Below are positions 1 through 8,232 of a stretch of 28,214 nucleotides of DNA, in pieces. A program made the position numbers and the translations under genes. Origin of the DNA: Flavobacterium sp. (GTDB lineage Bacteria; Bacteroidota; Bacteroidia; Flavobacteriales; Flavobacteriaceae); the NCBI GenBank assembly GCA_015478765.1, contig JADMKR010000104.1:1-28214 (forward strand), read 5' to 3'. Below the pieces are notes generated by a model. That model had not been told where the DNA came from. It saw only the letters and a program-made list of their open reading frames with translations, and did not search any database. Within the stretch, counting starts at the first letter, position 1. Each line of letters begins with the position of its first letter.

Positions 1-198
1 TCTATGCGGCACCGATAATTTGTGAGCCGGCGCGATTTCCTTAGCCTCGGAGTAGAAGGCAAACATCGGCCTGTAACGTTCCAGATGTTGCGCAACATTT
101 GCAGATGCAAAGTACTCACGTAAGATATTTTCCTCGGCGATGCTCGTCTCTGCATCAAAATACTTCTCAATTAAAATTTCAATTTTGTGCGATTCCAT
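1..198 (-). CDS. Hypothetical protein downstream of an ECF sigma factor (partial, N-terminal 66 codons)
   Basis: An open frame starts at ATG 198-196 on the minus strand and runs off the left edge. The 66 visible residues are acidic and soluble, with no signal peptide or membrane segment. They begin MESHKIEILIEKYFDAETSI, followed by LREYF and a helix-rich stretch. The start lies 20 bases inside the end of the ECF sigma gene, so the two are almost certainly co-transcribed and translationally coupled. Position alone suggests a regulator of that sigma factor, such as a cytoplasmic anti-sigma domain. The visible part is too short to assign it to the FecR/anti-sigma family, so the function is left open. 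Confidence 0.7.
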   Translation of the reverse strand, partial: MESHKIEILIEKYFDAETSIAEENILREYFASANVAQHLERYRPMFAFYSEAKEIAPAHKLSVPHR

Positions 199-703
199 AG
201 CTGTGTGTTTTAATAATAAATTCCCTCAATGTCTTCCTGGCCCTTGAAAGCGATACCCTGATCGCAGTTTCATTCATTTGCATTATTGCGGCGATTTCAT
301 CATAATCATATTGTTCAATATCGCGCATCTGAACAATCATTTTTTGTTGCTCCGGCAGTTTATCGATGGCTTTTTCCATCCAGTTCCAACTGTCGCGGTC
401 TTCTGTTTGCTGTAATAAACCTGCTTCCCTGCCCACAAAATTATTGTGGACGATTTTCAAATTTCCCGCCCTTTTCGATTTCAACTGATCCAAACAATAA
501 TTTTTGGTAATCGTCATCGCATAAGCTTCGATGCTGTTGTACTGTCGCAGTCCCTCATTTTTGTTCCAGAGCTTTACAAAAACTTCCTGTATGGCATCTT
601 CCGCTTCCTCGGTACTTACCAACAGCCTTTTCGCCAGCCTGAAAACTTTATCCCTTACAGGGCTTACTAACTGCATGAACTCGGTATGGTCCATAATCTT
701 CAC
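179..703 (-). CDS. ECF-type RNA polymerase sigma factor (sigma-70 family)
   Basis: This 174-residue protein has the two-domain layout of extracytoplasmic-function sigma factors. Sigma region 2 covers about residues 10-75, with the DAIQEVFVKLW motif and AYAMTITKNYCLDQL. Sigma region 4 covers about 112-165, with LPEQQKMIVQMRDIEQYDY followed by a helix-turn-helix (DEIAAIMQMNETAIRVSLSR). It should direct core polymerase to a small regulon, usually one linked to envelope or nutrient stress. The start could be the first ATG (703) or the methionine three codons later. It diverges from the S41 peptidase gene across about 100 bp and overlaps the downstream gene by 20 bases. The target promoters cannot be inferred from sequence. 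Confidence 0.93.
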   Translation of the reverse strand: MKIMDHTEFMQLVSPVRDKVFRLAKRLLVSTEEAEDAIQEVFVKLWNKNEGLRQYNSIEAYAMTITKNYCLDQLKSKRAGNLKIVHNNFVGREAGLLQQTEDRDSWNWMEKAIDKLPEQQKMIVQMRDIEQYDYDEIAAIMQMNETAIRVSLSRARKTLREFIIKTHSYGIAQN

Positions 704-779
704 TTAAATGTTGTGGTTAAAGGCAAGACGAGGCAACATTTTATTTGTTACCGTTTCCCCTAAAATATTTTATTATATG

Positions 780-787
780 TACTTTTG
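780..787 (+). promoter_or_regulatory. -7 promoter box for the S41 peptidase gene
   Basis: TACTTTTG matches the Bacteroidetes TAnnTTTG -7 consensus and lies 15 bases upstream of ATG 803. No clear TTTG/TTG -33 box lies at the usual spacing. The position argues against the upstream TTG start at 785, which would lie inside the promoter. Confidence 0.5.
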
Positions 788-802
788 AATCAAACCAATG
801 AT

Positions 803-2221
803 ATGAAATTCAGACTTTTCCCATTACTGATGGCGATGGCTATTATAGTGTCAGGATGTGAAACCGACGACGATCATCACGTTCCGCAAGACGTGCAAAT
901 AAACGATTTTGTTTGGAAGGGCATGAATCTGTACTATTTATGGCAACCTGAAGTTTCACTACTTGGCGACGAGCGCTTTACGAATCAAAGTGAACTTAAT
1001 CATTTTTTAAGGGATTACACAAATCCCGTTGTTTTATTTGAAGATTTACGCACTTCGTCTGATATCGATCGATTCAGTTGGATTGTTGATGATTACCGAC
1101 TGCTTGAAGGTACACTTTCGGGAACGACGAAAAATAATGGTGTAGATTACGGCCTTCGATACAAACCCGGTAGCACCACCCAAATTTTCGGATGGGTTCG
1201 TTACATCTTACCCAACTCTGATGCGGCCTCAAAAAATATTGAACGCGGTCACATATTTTATGCGGTGAACGGTCAAAGTTTGACGATTGACAATTACAGC
1301 CAATTGTTGGCAGCCGACACTTATACTTTAAACCTCGCAACATACGATAATGGCAACATTACGCCAAACGGCGAATCGGTTACGCTTACAAAATCGGTTT
1401 ATTCTGAAAATCCGGTCTTCATCAGCAATGTTATTGAGCAAGGCCAGCATCGCGTCGGGTATATAATGTATAACGGCTTTTATCCTAATTATGAAACACA
1501 GCTCAACAACGCTTTTGGCGAATTGCGCGCGCAGAATATAACGCACCTCGTCCTGGACCTTCGTTACAATTCAGGTGGTTCTATCGCAACAGCCACCAAA
1601 CTTGCCAGTTTAATAACAGGCCAGTTCACCGGACAAGTTTTTGCGCAGGAACAATGGAATCCCAAAGTGCAGGAATATTTTGAAGATGTCAATCCCGGTA
1701 CGTTGCGGAATTACTTCGGATCGCAACTCTCATCAGGGGTCACCCTCAATCATCTAAACCTTGATAAAATATATATTCTGACAACGGAAAGTACGGCATC
1801 GGCCAGCGAACTTGTCATTAACGGACTCAAGCCTTACATAAACGTAATCCAGATTGGCACCACCACCGTCGGCAAAAATGTCGGCTCCATCACATTATAC
1901 GATTCGCCTTCATTCAGCCGCGATGGCCGAAGCGACAAACATTTTTATGCGATGCAGCCAATTGTCCTGAAAACAATTAATGCCGCTGGGTTTGGCGATT
2001 ATTTCAATGGGCTTCCGCCCGACGTCACTGTCCCGGAGCATATCGGGAACTTGGGAACTTTGGGTTCGCCATCGGAAACGTTGCTTTCGGCAGCACTTGA
2101 TCAAATTTCCAACAATAGCCGCGCAATTTCGCCGCGTGTTGAACCAACCCGGTACTTTACGCATAGCAAATCGGATGATATTCGGGACGGAATGTATTCC
2201 GAAAAACATCTGATGGAATGA
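803..2221 (+). CDS. S41 family (C-terminal processing type) peptidase, lipoprotein
   Basis: This is a 472-residue protein starting at ATG 803; an upstream in-frame TTG at 785 falls inside a -7 box and is disfavoured. It has a type II signal peptide with lipobox VSGC (Cys19), followed by ETDDD, an acidic run typical of flavobacterial surface lipoproteins. An N-terminal substrate-recognition or PDZ-like region (about 90-200) is followed by the S41 catalytic core. The core shows LVLDLRYNSGGS (about 250-260) and TASASELVINGL (about 331), which carries the nucleophilic serine, with a candidate lysine base in TTVGKNVG. Tail-specific proteases of this family trim envelope or extracellular proteins. 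It is probably monocistronic; the amidase gene starts 83 bp downstream. Confidence 0.9.
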   Translation: MKFRLFPLLMAMAIIVSGCETDDDHHVPQDVQINDFVWKGMNLYYLWQPEVSLLGDERFTNQSELNHFLRDYTNPVVLFEDLRTSSDIDRFSWIVDDYRLLEGTLSGTTKNNGVDYGLRYKPGSTTQIFGWVRYILPNSDAASKNIERGHIFYAVNGQSLTIDNYSQLLAADTYTLNLATYDNGNITPNGESVTLTKSVYSENPVFISNVIEQGQHRVGYIMYNGFYPNYETQLNNAFGELRAQNITHLVLDLRYNSGGSIATATKLASLITGQFTGQVFAQEQWNPKVQEYFEDVNPGTLRNYFGSQLSSGVTLNHLNLDKIYILTTESTASASELVINGLKPYINVIQIGTTTVGKNVGSITLYDSPSFSRDGRSDKHFYAMQPIVLKTINAAGFGDYFNGLPPDVTVPEHIGNLGTLGSPSETLLSAALDQISNNSRAISPRVEPTRYFTHSKSDDIRDGMYSEKHLME

Positions 2222-2304
2222 TTTTAACAAAATATTTATATCTTACGCAATAAATTACCAATATATCAGCGTTTCATTAGATATCAATCCCTAAACCAAC
2301 CCCC

Positions 2305-2907
2305 ATGAAAAAAGTATCAGGCCTGTTTTTAACACTATTGATTGCGACTTGTTTCGCATTCACCTATTCTGCAAAACAGATCAATGTTGTCATCGATGCC
2401 GGGCATGGTGGCCATGACCATGGTGCCTCGACCGAACTGCATACCGAAAAACACATTACGCAAAGAATTTCCGACCAAATTGAAGCGGTGAACCAGAACC
2501 AAAACATTGCAATTCACCGCACGCGAAAAACAGACGAATTTGTCGAACTGGCAAACCGCGCAAAATTTGCCAATGAAATAAATGCCGACATACTATTATC
2601 GCTGCATGTTAATTCTAGTCCGCAATCGCATAAATCGGGAATCGACCTTTTTATAGGTAAAGACACCAAAACCTCGAAAGAATCGCAATTGCTTGCAGAG
2701 AAACTGAAAGCGATGTTCGAGGAAAATGGATTTAAAGTAAATTCAATTCAGGAAGCACCATTCATGATACTGAAGAAGGCCGAAGTGCCGGCGATCATAG
2801 TTGAGCTTGGTTATATTTCCAACAAGCAGGACGCCGAATACCTGACCAATGAAAAGTCACAGGAAAAACTGGCGAATATCTTTCTCGAATTCGCTTCCGG
2901 ATTATAA
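2305..2907 (+). CDS. N-acetylmuramoyl-L-alanine amidase (Amidase_3 family)
   Basis: This 200-residue exported protein cleaves the amide bond between N-acetylmuramic acid and L-alanine in peptidoglycan. An N-terminal signal peptide (about residues 1-23) leads directly into the Amidase_3 fold. Zinc-ligand and catalytic positions are visible: His34 in VIDAGHGG, Glu48, His101 in LLSLHVNSS and Glu167 in IIVELGYISN. No AMIN, SPOR or LysM domain is attached, so it is a minimal catalytic unit at the short end of the family. It lies 83 bp after the S41 peptidase and ends at a strong bidirectional terminator shared with the convergent btuG-like gene. Confidence 0.93.
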   Translation: MKKVSGLFLTLLIATCFAFTYSAKQINVVIDAGHGGHDHGASTELHTEKHITQRISDQIEAVNQNQNIAIHRTRKTDEFVELANRAKFANEINADILLSLHVNSSPQSHKSGIDLFIGKDTKTSKESQLLAEKLKAMFEENGFKVNSIQEAPFMILKKAEVPAIIVELGYISNKQDAEYLTNEKSQEKLANIFLEFASGL

Positions 2908-2910
2908 TAA

Positions 2911-2937
2911 AAAACGGCCTCATATCGGGGCCGTTTT
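2911..2937. terminator. Bidirectional rho-independent terminator between amidase and btuG-like genes
   Basis: A 9-bp perfect stem (AAAACGGCC / GGCCGTTTT) with a 9-base loop has A and T tracts on both sides, so it can serve both convergent transcripts. The amidase stop lies 4 bases to its left and the btuG-like stop 4 bases to its right. Confidence 0.85.
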
Positions 2938-2940
2938 CTT

Positions 2941-3981
2941 TTAGTTGAAGTAAAATCCGTTGGGACCGAGTCCGCTGCTTTTCTCGGCGATAAAACTGCC
3001 GTCGGTTCCATAAATGAAAACACTGCCGTCTGATGCGAAATCATCGGCAGCCTCACTTATGTAAATCCGGTTGGCATTGACAGCGAAGCCGTAGCCCATG
3101 TAAAATGATGGTGACTGTGTATCGACAAGCGGCGTATCACTGATTGCGGTAACATCGACGGAAAACTTATAGATTTTAGACGACGATGTAAAATAGATAA
3201 AATCATCCTCAATATCGAGATTTACCGCATTGCCCATTGTTGACGGAAACGATGTTGATGAAATCACGCTGTTGTTGTTGATGTCGATTCGGCTCAAACT
3301 GCTTTCACCGTCAAAGCTTCCGCTTAAGACAAAAAGCGTTTGGTTGTGAACTTCCAATGAATTTGGCGCGGCAGGCACCGTGATTTTGGTGATGATTTCT
3401 TCCGATGCGGCATCGATTACGATAATCTTGTCTCCCACCCCGAAATATCCGGTCGCCACATAAATTTTTCCGTTATGCGCGGTGATCTTCTCCGTTTGGT
3501 CGTTGGCTGTAATGGTTCCTTCAACCGATAATGTCGACAAATTCACCACTGAGATGAAATCGTCCGTAGTGCTCATAAAATCATTCGAGTTGGTGACAAA
3601 TGCCTTTCCGTTTGAAACTACGCCGTAACGCGGAGACTGGAAACCGGAATCGATACTCGCGATATATTCGAATGTGTACCGGTTTACCACCGTAATTTTA
3701 TTCGATCCGTTTGAAATGACAAATGCGCGATCGCCATCGAAAAACATCGACTGGGCAAAGGCGCCCAAATCTTGGCCGGAACCGTTCACACCCGAGAAAA
3801 TATCGTGTTCCACTGTGGCCAGGTCGCTGCTCATATAGGTGACCTCGCCGGTTCCGCCTTCATTAAGGACTAAAAAACCATTCGCATAATCGCCACTTAC
3901 GACTGCAGTGCCACTGTCATCGCTGTTGCACGAAACCGAAACAGCTGCAATCAACATCAGGAAAAATTTAGGAAATCTCAT
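2941..3981 (-). CDS. BtuG-like surface lipoprotein, YncE-type beta-propeller (vitamin B12 capture)
   Basis: This is a 346-residue lipoprotein with a type II signal peptide ending VSVSC (Cys18) and an NSDDSG tail, which resembles the flavobacterial lipoprotein export signal for surface display. The mature part consists of repeated beta-blade units (for example AFVISNGSNKITVVNRYTFE and IYVATGYFGVGDKIIVIDA), as in YncE/YVTN-type seven-bladed propellers. It lies 4 bases downstream of the TonB receptor, behind a cobalamin riboswitch. In Bacteroides, BtuG is a beta-propeller surface lipoprotein that binds cobalamin and caps BtuB; the same fold, sorting class and context make this the likely counterpart. 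B12 binding is inferred from context rather than from identified contact residues. Confidence 0.8.
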   Translation of the reverse strand: MRFPKFFLMLIAAVSVSCNSDDSGTAVVSGDYANGFLVLNEGGTGEVTYMSSDLATVEHDIFSGVNGSGQDLGAFAQSMFFDGDRAFVISNGSNKITVVNRYTFEYIASIDSGFQSPRYGVVSNGKAFVTNSNDFMSTTDDFISVVNLSTLSVEGTITANDQTEKITAHNGKIYVATGYFGVGDKIIVIDAASEEIITKITVPAAPNSLEVHNQTLFVLSGSFDGESSLSRIDINNNSVISSTSFPSTMGNAVNLDIEDDFIYFTSSSKIYKFSVDVTAISDTPLVDTQSPSFYMGYGFAVNANRIYISEAADDFASDGSVFIYGTDGSFIAEKSSGLGPNGFYFN

Positions 3982-3985
3982 AAAA

Positions 3986-5800
3986 TTATAAATTAAGGTT
4001 TAGATAAAAATTAAAATTCCGCCCGGGAAAAGGCCGCCGGTCCATTACAAAATACCGTTTGTCAAAAATGTTGTTGACAGTCGCGCCAATTGTCGCCTTC
4101 GATATTTTATAACCGACAGTAATATTGACCAGCTCGTAGGCATCCACCGTATAACGCGGATTATTATCGGTTCGAAAAAAAACGGAACCATTATATAACA
4201 TTTGAATATTCGCAGAAATCTTCGACCGCTGATAAGAAAGCGCGCCGGTTGCTTTATGAAAAGGAACATAAATCAATTGTTTTCCTGCTTCGTTTTCGGA
4301 AACCGTATAGGCGTATGTCCCGGCAAGCGTGAAATAATTTTTGCCGATCGACTTTTTCACATTGGCTACCGCCTCAACACCATAACCCGTCACTTCCTTG
4401 ACGTTCTGCGGAAACCATAACGTAGTTTGGCCGGGCAACCACTGAATCATATTTTCGGTTTTTGAATAATAGGCCGTAACCGAAACCGTTGCCTGTTGGA
4501 AACTGAATTCGTTACCGATCTCAGCCTGATACGATGTTTCAGGCATCAGATTTTCGTTGCCGCCGCCCGACCAATATAAATCGTTGAAGGTTGGTATCCG
4601 GAAGTTTCGGGAAACATTGCTGCGAATGCTGTAGCTCTGTCCGATTTTATATTTCGCTCCGGCGGAAAACAGAAACGGGCTTTGATAATTATCGGTAAAC
4701 TCCTGCCGGATGCCGATTTGGTAGCCGAATTTCGAAACATCGGCATTTTTAAATAATACCGAAGCGGCGCCGACAGATCGTTGTTGGTTCGCAATATCGC
4801 TTCCCTCGCCTGCAGAATTCGTGTAGTCGATAACCGCGTTGATTTGATGCCGATTAAAAGAGTAAGTTAAATCGTACTTACCAATCAGCGAAGTCACCTT
4901 ACCATAAGAGTGGTTGTCCGATTCAATATTCAGGAAGTATGTATATTGTTCGTTCAGATGGGCCACTTTCAATTTAGAAATCAATTTGCCCGACCGATTT
5001 TCCCATTCCAGCAGGTTACGGGTATTGAAATCGAAATATTTCTGATTCGTATCCGAGGGCAGGAATAGTGAAAAGTTTCGCTCGCCATCGGTTAACTGGC
5101 TGTAAAATTTAAGTATATTCCGGTTATTGATCCGAAAAGCGGTGCTGGCCGAAACATTGTTGCTTTGATATTGGCCATTTATGTTCCGACCTCCATTGGG
5201 TAATTCAAAATCGTTATCGGAACTGATGCGACTGACCGCTGTTACAAACGACCATTTTCTCGTTCCTGCCGACACCTTCGCCTTCAGCAATTGCGTGTTG
5301 AAACTTCCGTGGCTGACGAAAATATCGGAATCGAAATGATCGGAAAGTGACAATTCATTTTTCAAATGAACAGTGCCTCCAATGGCGCTGCTCCCGTAAA
5401 TGACACTTCCGCCGCCGGAACGTATGTCTATTTGCTCAAACGAGGCCGTGGGAATCGTATTGAAATCGGTTTGACCGTTGAACTGCGAATTGATGTTGAT
5501 TCCGTTCCAGATCACCGCCGTGTGCTGGGCCGTTGTTCCGCGAAACGAAGGCGAGGACACCATGCCGTAGCCGTTTTCCTTAAAGTAGATCGGGGTATTG
5601 AATTTGAGCAGCGACGTAAGATCGTTACGATTTGTTTTCAAAATCGAATCGGACAATGAAATAACTGATTGCATTTCGGAAAAATTCCGCAACTGTGCAT
5701 CGGAAATGACAACTTCATGCAGTGAAATAGTGTCTTGTTGCGCGAACAGCATCCGGCAACACAGAACAGCGAAAAAAACCAGCAGATTCCTTACAGTCAT
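3986..5800 (-). CDS. btuB: BtuB-like TonB-dependent cobalamin receptor
   Basis: This 604-residue outer-membrane protein has a signal peptide ending around LFAQQ and a TonB-box-like segment (HEVVISD). The plug domain covers about residues 45-150, with FRGTTAQHTAVIWNGININS and IDIRSGGGSVIYGSSAIGGT. A 22-strand barrel follows, with the receptor C-terminal motif VNNIFDKRYFVMDRRPFPGR and a short terminal beta-strand (FNFYLNLNL). About 600 residues fits BtuB rather than the ~1000-residue SusC class. A cobalamin riboswitch precedes it by about 45 bases, and a BtuG-like lipoprotein follows with a 4-base gap. Divergent btuFCD completes the uptake route. Energy would come from TonB-ExbBD encoded elsewhere. 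Confidence 0.9.
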   Translation of the reverse strand: MTVRNLLVFFAVLCCRMLFAQQDTISLHEVVISDAQLRNFSEMQSVISLSDSILKTNRNDLTSLLKFNTPIYFKENGYGMVSSPSFRGTTAQHTAVIWNGININSQFNGQTDFNTIPTASFEQIDIRSGGGSVIYGSSAIGGTVHLKNELSLSDHFDSDIFVSHGSFNTQLLKAKVSAGTRKWSFVTAVSRISSDNDFELPNGGRNINGQYQSNNVSASTAFRINNRNILKFYSQLTDGERNFSLFLPSDTNQKYFDFNTRNLLEWENRSGKLISKLKVAHLNEQYTYFLNIESDNHSYGKVTSLIGKYDLTYSFNRHQINAVIDYTNSAGEGSDIANQQRSVGAASVLFKNADVSKFGYQIGIRQEFTDNYQSPFLFSAGAKYKIGQSYSIRSNVSRNFRIPTFNDLYWSGGGNENLMPETSYQAEIGNEFSFQQATVSVTAYYSKTENMIQWLPGQTTLWFPQNVKEVTGYGVEAVANVKKSIGKNYFTLAGTYAYTVSENEAGKQLIYVPFHKATGALSYQRSKISANIQMLYNGSVFFRTDNNPRYTVDAYELVNITVGYKISKATIGATVNNIFDKRYFVMDRRPFPGRNFNFYLNLNL

Positions 5801-5844
5801 AATTTCTGAACCTTTCTCCCGAAGATTCGATATTAATTAAGAAA

Positions 5845-5972
5845 AAGGCAGGTCTCCTGGCTTGCGTCCTGTTGTTTGCCTTCCCATTTTCACAGTGGCT
5901 TGCGGATAACAACAGTCTTTTATAGCTTACAGTTGCGGGAACAGCTTAGGTATTTAACCTAATTCCCTTTTA
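5845..5972 (-). promoter_or_regulatory. Cobalamin (B12) riboswitch
   Basis: Read on the minus strand, the leader contains the conserved cobalamin aptamer core. It has GGGAA near 5965, then GCTGTTCCCGCAACTGTAAG (5945-5926), the GCCACTG element near 5900-5893 and a 3' box CCAGGAGACCTGCC (5860-5847). AAAAGG (about 5972) can pair with CCTTTT (about 5848-5843) as a closing P1 stem. A T-rich tract follows the B12 box, and the btuB ATG lies about 45 bases further on. High intracellular cobalamin should lower btuB/btuG-like expression. The expression platform (terminator or start-site sequestration) is not resolved. Confidence 0.92.
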
Positions 5973-6014
5973 ATGTGATTCAGAGTAATCGAAAATCACA
6001 ACCTTATTCGGCTG

Positions 6015-6046
6015 CAAAGATAGTAAGTAGTCGCCGTTTATCGAAA
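6015..6046 (-). promoter_or_regulatory. Promoter of the riboswitch-btuB-btuG-like operon
   Basis: On the minus strand, TATCTTTG (6022-6015) matches the TAnnTTTG -7 box. A TTTCG -33-like element lies 19 bases upstream (about 6046-6042). The predicted start site near 6009 gives a leader that contains the whole riboswitch. Confidence 0.6.
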
Positions 6047-6054
6047 CATTATTT

Positions 6055-6062
6055 TACTTTTG
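6055..6062 (+). promoter_or_regulatory. -7 promoter box of the btuFCD operon
   Basis: TACTTTTG on the plus strand matches the -7 consensus. ATG 6077 lies only 14 bases downstream of it, so the transcript leader would be about ten bases long. The box lies 33 bp from the divergent btuB promoter box. Confidence 0.5.
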
Positions 6063-6076
6063 TAAAAATCCGCGCA

Positions 6077-7204
6077 ATGACACTGTTCTTTCGATTAGGC
6101 ATATTGTTTCTTTTACTCTCGGCATGTGATCAGAAAACTGATAAACATAGCACCGACACCGCTGAAAATCAGATTAAACATGCAAGCGGACTCGCAATTT
6201 ACAATTACGACGGTTATTCGCTTGTGAAAGTCAGCAATCCGTGGCCGGGCGCAACCCAGGATTATCATTACATATTAAAAGAGAAATCGGGCACCATCCC
6301 TGACAGCCTGAGCCAATATCAAATCGTCAATATCCCGATTAAAACCATTGTCGTAACCTCAACAACGCATGTTCCTTCGCTGGAAATGCTGTCGGTCGAA
6401 AATTCGCTCATTGGTTTTCCACAGATGGAATACATTTCATCGGAACGCGTTCGCAATCGAATTGAAGGCGGACATGTGCGTGAAATCGGCAATAATCAAA
6501 ATTTAAATACCGAAGTCATTATCGATATCGAGCCGGATGTGATCATCGGTTACGGCATCGACAACAACAATGCAGCTTTAGATAACCTGGAAAAAAGTGG
6601 CCTGATGGTATTGCTGAACGGTGACTGGAACGAGCAAACGCCGCTGGGAAAAGCCGAATGGATAAAATTCTTTGGCGCTTTATACGGACTCCAAGACCAG
6701 GCCGATGCAATATTTTCAAAAATCGAAAGTGACTATAGTGCTGCGCTTTCTTTGGCAGGAAAAGTTTCGGTAAAACCGACGGTAATGGCAGGGGCAATCT
6801 ATGAAAACCAATGGTACCTGCCGCAGGGCAACAGTTGGGGCGCGCAGATAATTGCACAGGCCGGCGGAGACTATTTATGGAGTCAAACAAGTGGCACCGG
6901 GAGTTTGTCGCTTCCCTTTGAAAAAGTCTTAGAAACTGCAAACCAGGCGGATTTCTGGATTGGTCCGGCGCAATTCACTTCCCTCAAAGAAATGGCCGAT
7001 AGCAATTCGCATTACACGCAATTCAAAGCATTCCAGGATAAAAATGTGTATTCCTTCAGTACTAAAAAAGGAAAAACGGGCGGGGTGATCTATTATGAAT
7101 TGGCGCCCAACCGTCCGGATTTAGTATTGAAAGACATGATCAAAATACTGCATCCCGAATTATTGCCCGACTACCAACTTTACTTTTTCGAAAAATTACA
7201 GTAG
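6077..7204 (+). CDS. btuF: Cobalamin ABC transporter substrate-binding lipoprotein (BtuF-like)
   Basis: This 375-residue periplasmic binding protein belongs to the helical-backbone metal/siderophore/B12 class. The start at ATG 6077 gives a compact type II signal peptide with lipobox LSAC; a longer frame upstream runs through the promoter and is rejected. The cysteine is followed by DQKTDKHS without an acidic run, which suits a periplasm-facing lipoprotein. Family features include KTIVVTSTTHVPSLEMLSVE, EVIIDIEPDVIIGYG and NQWYLPQGNSWGAQIIAQAG. It would hand cobalamin released by BtuB to the BtuCD channel. It is the first gene of a tight operon, and its stop overlaps the next start by one base. 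Haem or siderophore transport is possible for the family, but the divergent riboswitch supports B12. Confidence 0.88.
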   Translation: MTLFFRLGILFLLLSACDQKTDKHSTDTAENQIKHASGLAIYNYDGYSLVKVSNPWPGATQDYHYILKEKSGTIPDSLSQYQIVNIPIKTIVVTSTTHVPSLEMLSVENSLIGFPQMEYISSERVRNRIEGGHVREIGNNQNLNTEVIIDIEPDVIIGYGIDNNNAALDNLEKSGLMVLLNGDWNEQTPLGKAEWIKFFGALYGLQDQADAIFSKIESDYSAALSLAGKVSVKPTVMAGAIYENQWYLPQGNSWGAQIIAQAGGDYLWSQTSGTGSLSLPFEKVLETANQADFWIGPAQFTSLKEMADSNSHYTQFKAFQDKNVYSFSTKKGKTGGVIYYELAPNRPDLVLKDMIKILHPELLPDYQLYFFEKLQ

Positions 7205-8232
7205 TGCCGGCGTCAAAACATACCTTTCTCTTTGCGACACTTACAGTGAGTTTGCTTTTATTATTCGTATTGAACATCGCGCTTGGTTCGGTGTCGATAC
7301 CATTTGGCGAGGTTATTCAAAGTCTTTTTGGCGAATCGGCTTCCAAAAAAACGTGGGAATATATAATAATCAACTACCGGCTGCCAAAAGCGATCACTGC
7401 CGTAATGGCCGGGACGGGTTTAGCCATCAGCGGCTTGTTGATGCAGACTTTGTTTCGAAATCCGCTCGCCGGCCCGTATGTTCTGGGATTGAGCTCGGGA
7501 TCGAGTTTGGGCGTCGCGGCGATACTGTTAGGCTCGGCTATTTTGCCGGGGGTATTAGTGCCGATAGCATTGTCACAATACGGAATCGTGTTGGCATCTT
7601 GCATCGGAAGTTTTATGGTGATGATTGCGGTATTGGTCGTTTCACAAAAATTACGAGACACAATGGCAATATTGATCGTAGGGTTGATGTTTGGAAGTTT
7701 TACCAGTGCCATTGTGGGCGCTCTGAGTTATTTCAGCTCAGCCGAGCAACTGCAGCGATTTACCTTCTGGGCGATGGGAAATCTCGGCAACTTATCCTGG
7801 ATATCAATCGCAATCTTAAGCACTGCGGTGATTATCGGATTGATATTAAGCTTTTCCTGTATTAAACCGCTGAATGCATTGTTGTTAGGCGAAAACTATG
7901 CGCGTAGCCTTGGCATTAACATTAAAAGAACGCAATTGGTTATAATTATCGCAACCAGCATACTTGCGGGAAGCATTACTGCATTTGCCGGTCCGATTGC
8001 CTTTATCGGATTAGCGGTTCCTCATATCGCTAAATTGGTATTCCAAACCAGCAGCCACACAATTCTATTTTGGGCAACTATTTTATCAGGCGCGATAATC
8101 ATGCTTTTATGCGATATAATTTCGCAACTTCCGGGCTCTGATTTGACGCTGCCAATCAACGCAGTAACTTCTATCGTAGGTGCGCCGGTCGTAATCTGGC
8201 TATTGGTGAGCAAAAGAAAATTGGCAAGCTGA
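7204..8232 (+). CDS. btuC: FecCD-family ABC permease (BtuC-like)
   Basis: This 342-residue inner-membrane permease has about ten hydrophobic helices. It starts with GTG at 7204, overlapping the btuF TAG by one base. Family signatures are present: YRLPKAITAVMAGTGLAISG followed by LLMQTLFRNPLAGPYVLGLS near residues 55-105, FAGPIAFIGLAVPHIAKLVF near 260-280 and PINAVTSIVGAPVVIWLL at the end. The protein forms a homodimeric channel for cobalamin powered by the ATPase encoded next. The gene overlaps btuD by one base (TGATG). Confidence 0.92.
   Translation: MPASKHTFLFATLTVSLLLLFVLNIALGSVSIPFGEVIQSLFGESASKKTWEYIIINYRLPKAITAVMAGTGLAISGLLMQTLFRNPLAGPYVLGLSSGSSLGVAAILLGSAILPGVLVPIALSQYGIVLASCIGSFMVMIAVLVVSQKLRDTMAILIVGLMFGSFTSAIVGALSYFSSAEQLQRFTFWAMGNLGNLSWISIAILSTAVIIGLILSFSCIKPLNALLLGENYARSLGINIKRTQLVIIIATSILAGSITAFAGPIAFIGLAVPHIAKLVFQTSSHTILFWATILSGAIIMLLCDIISQLPGSDLTLPINAVTSIVGAPVVIWLLVSKRKLAS

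Noticed and set aside
5975..6076. N-terminal extension of the btuF frame by 34 codons
   Set aside because: It runs through both divergent promoter boxes and would bury the lipoprotein signal peptide that starts at ATG 6077.
7353..7865. 170-codon plus-strand ORF inside btuC
   Set aside because: It is an out-of-frame shadow of a well-supported permease gene; it has no family features or initiation context.
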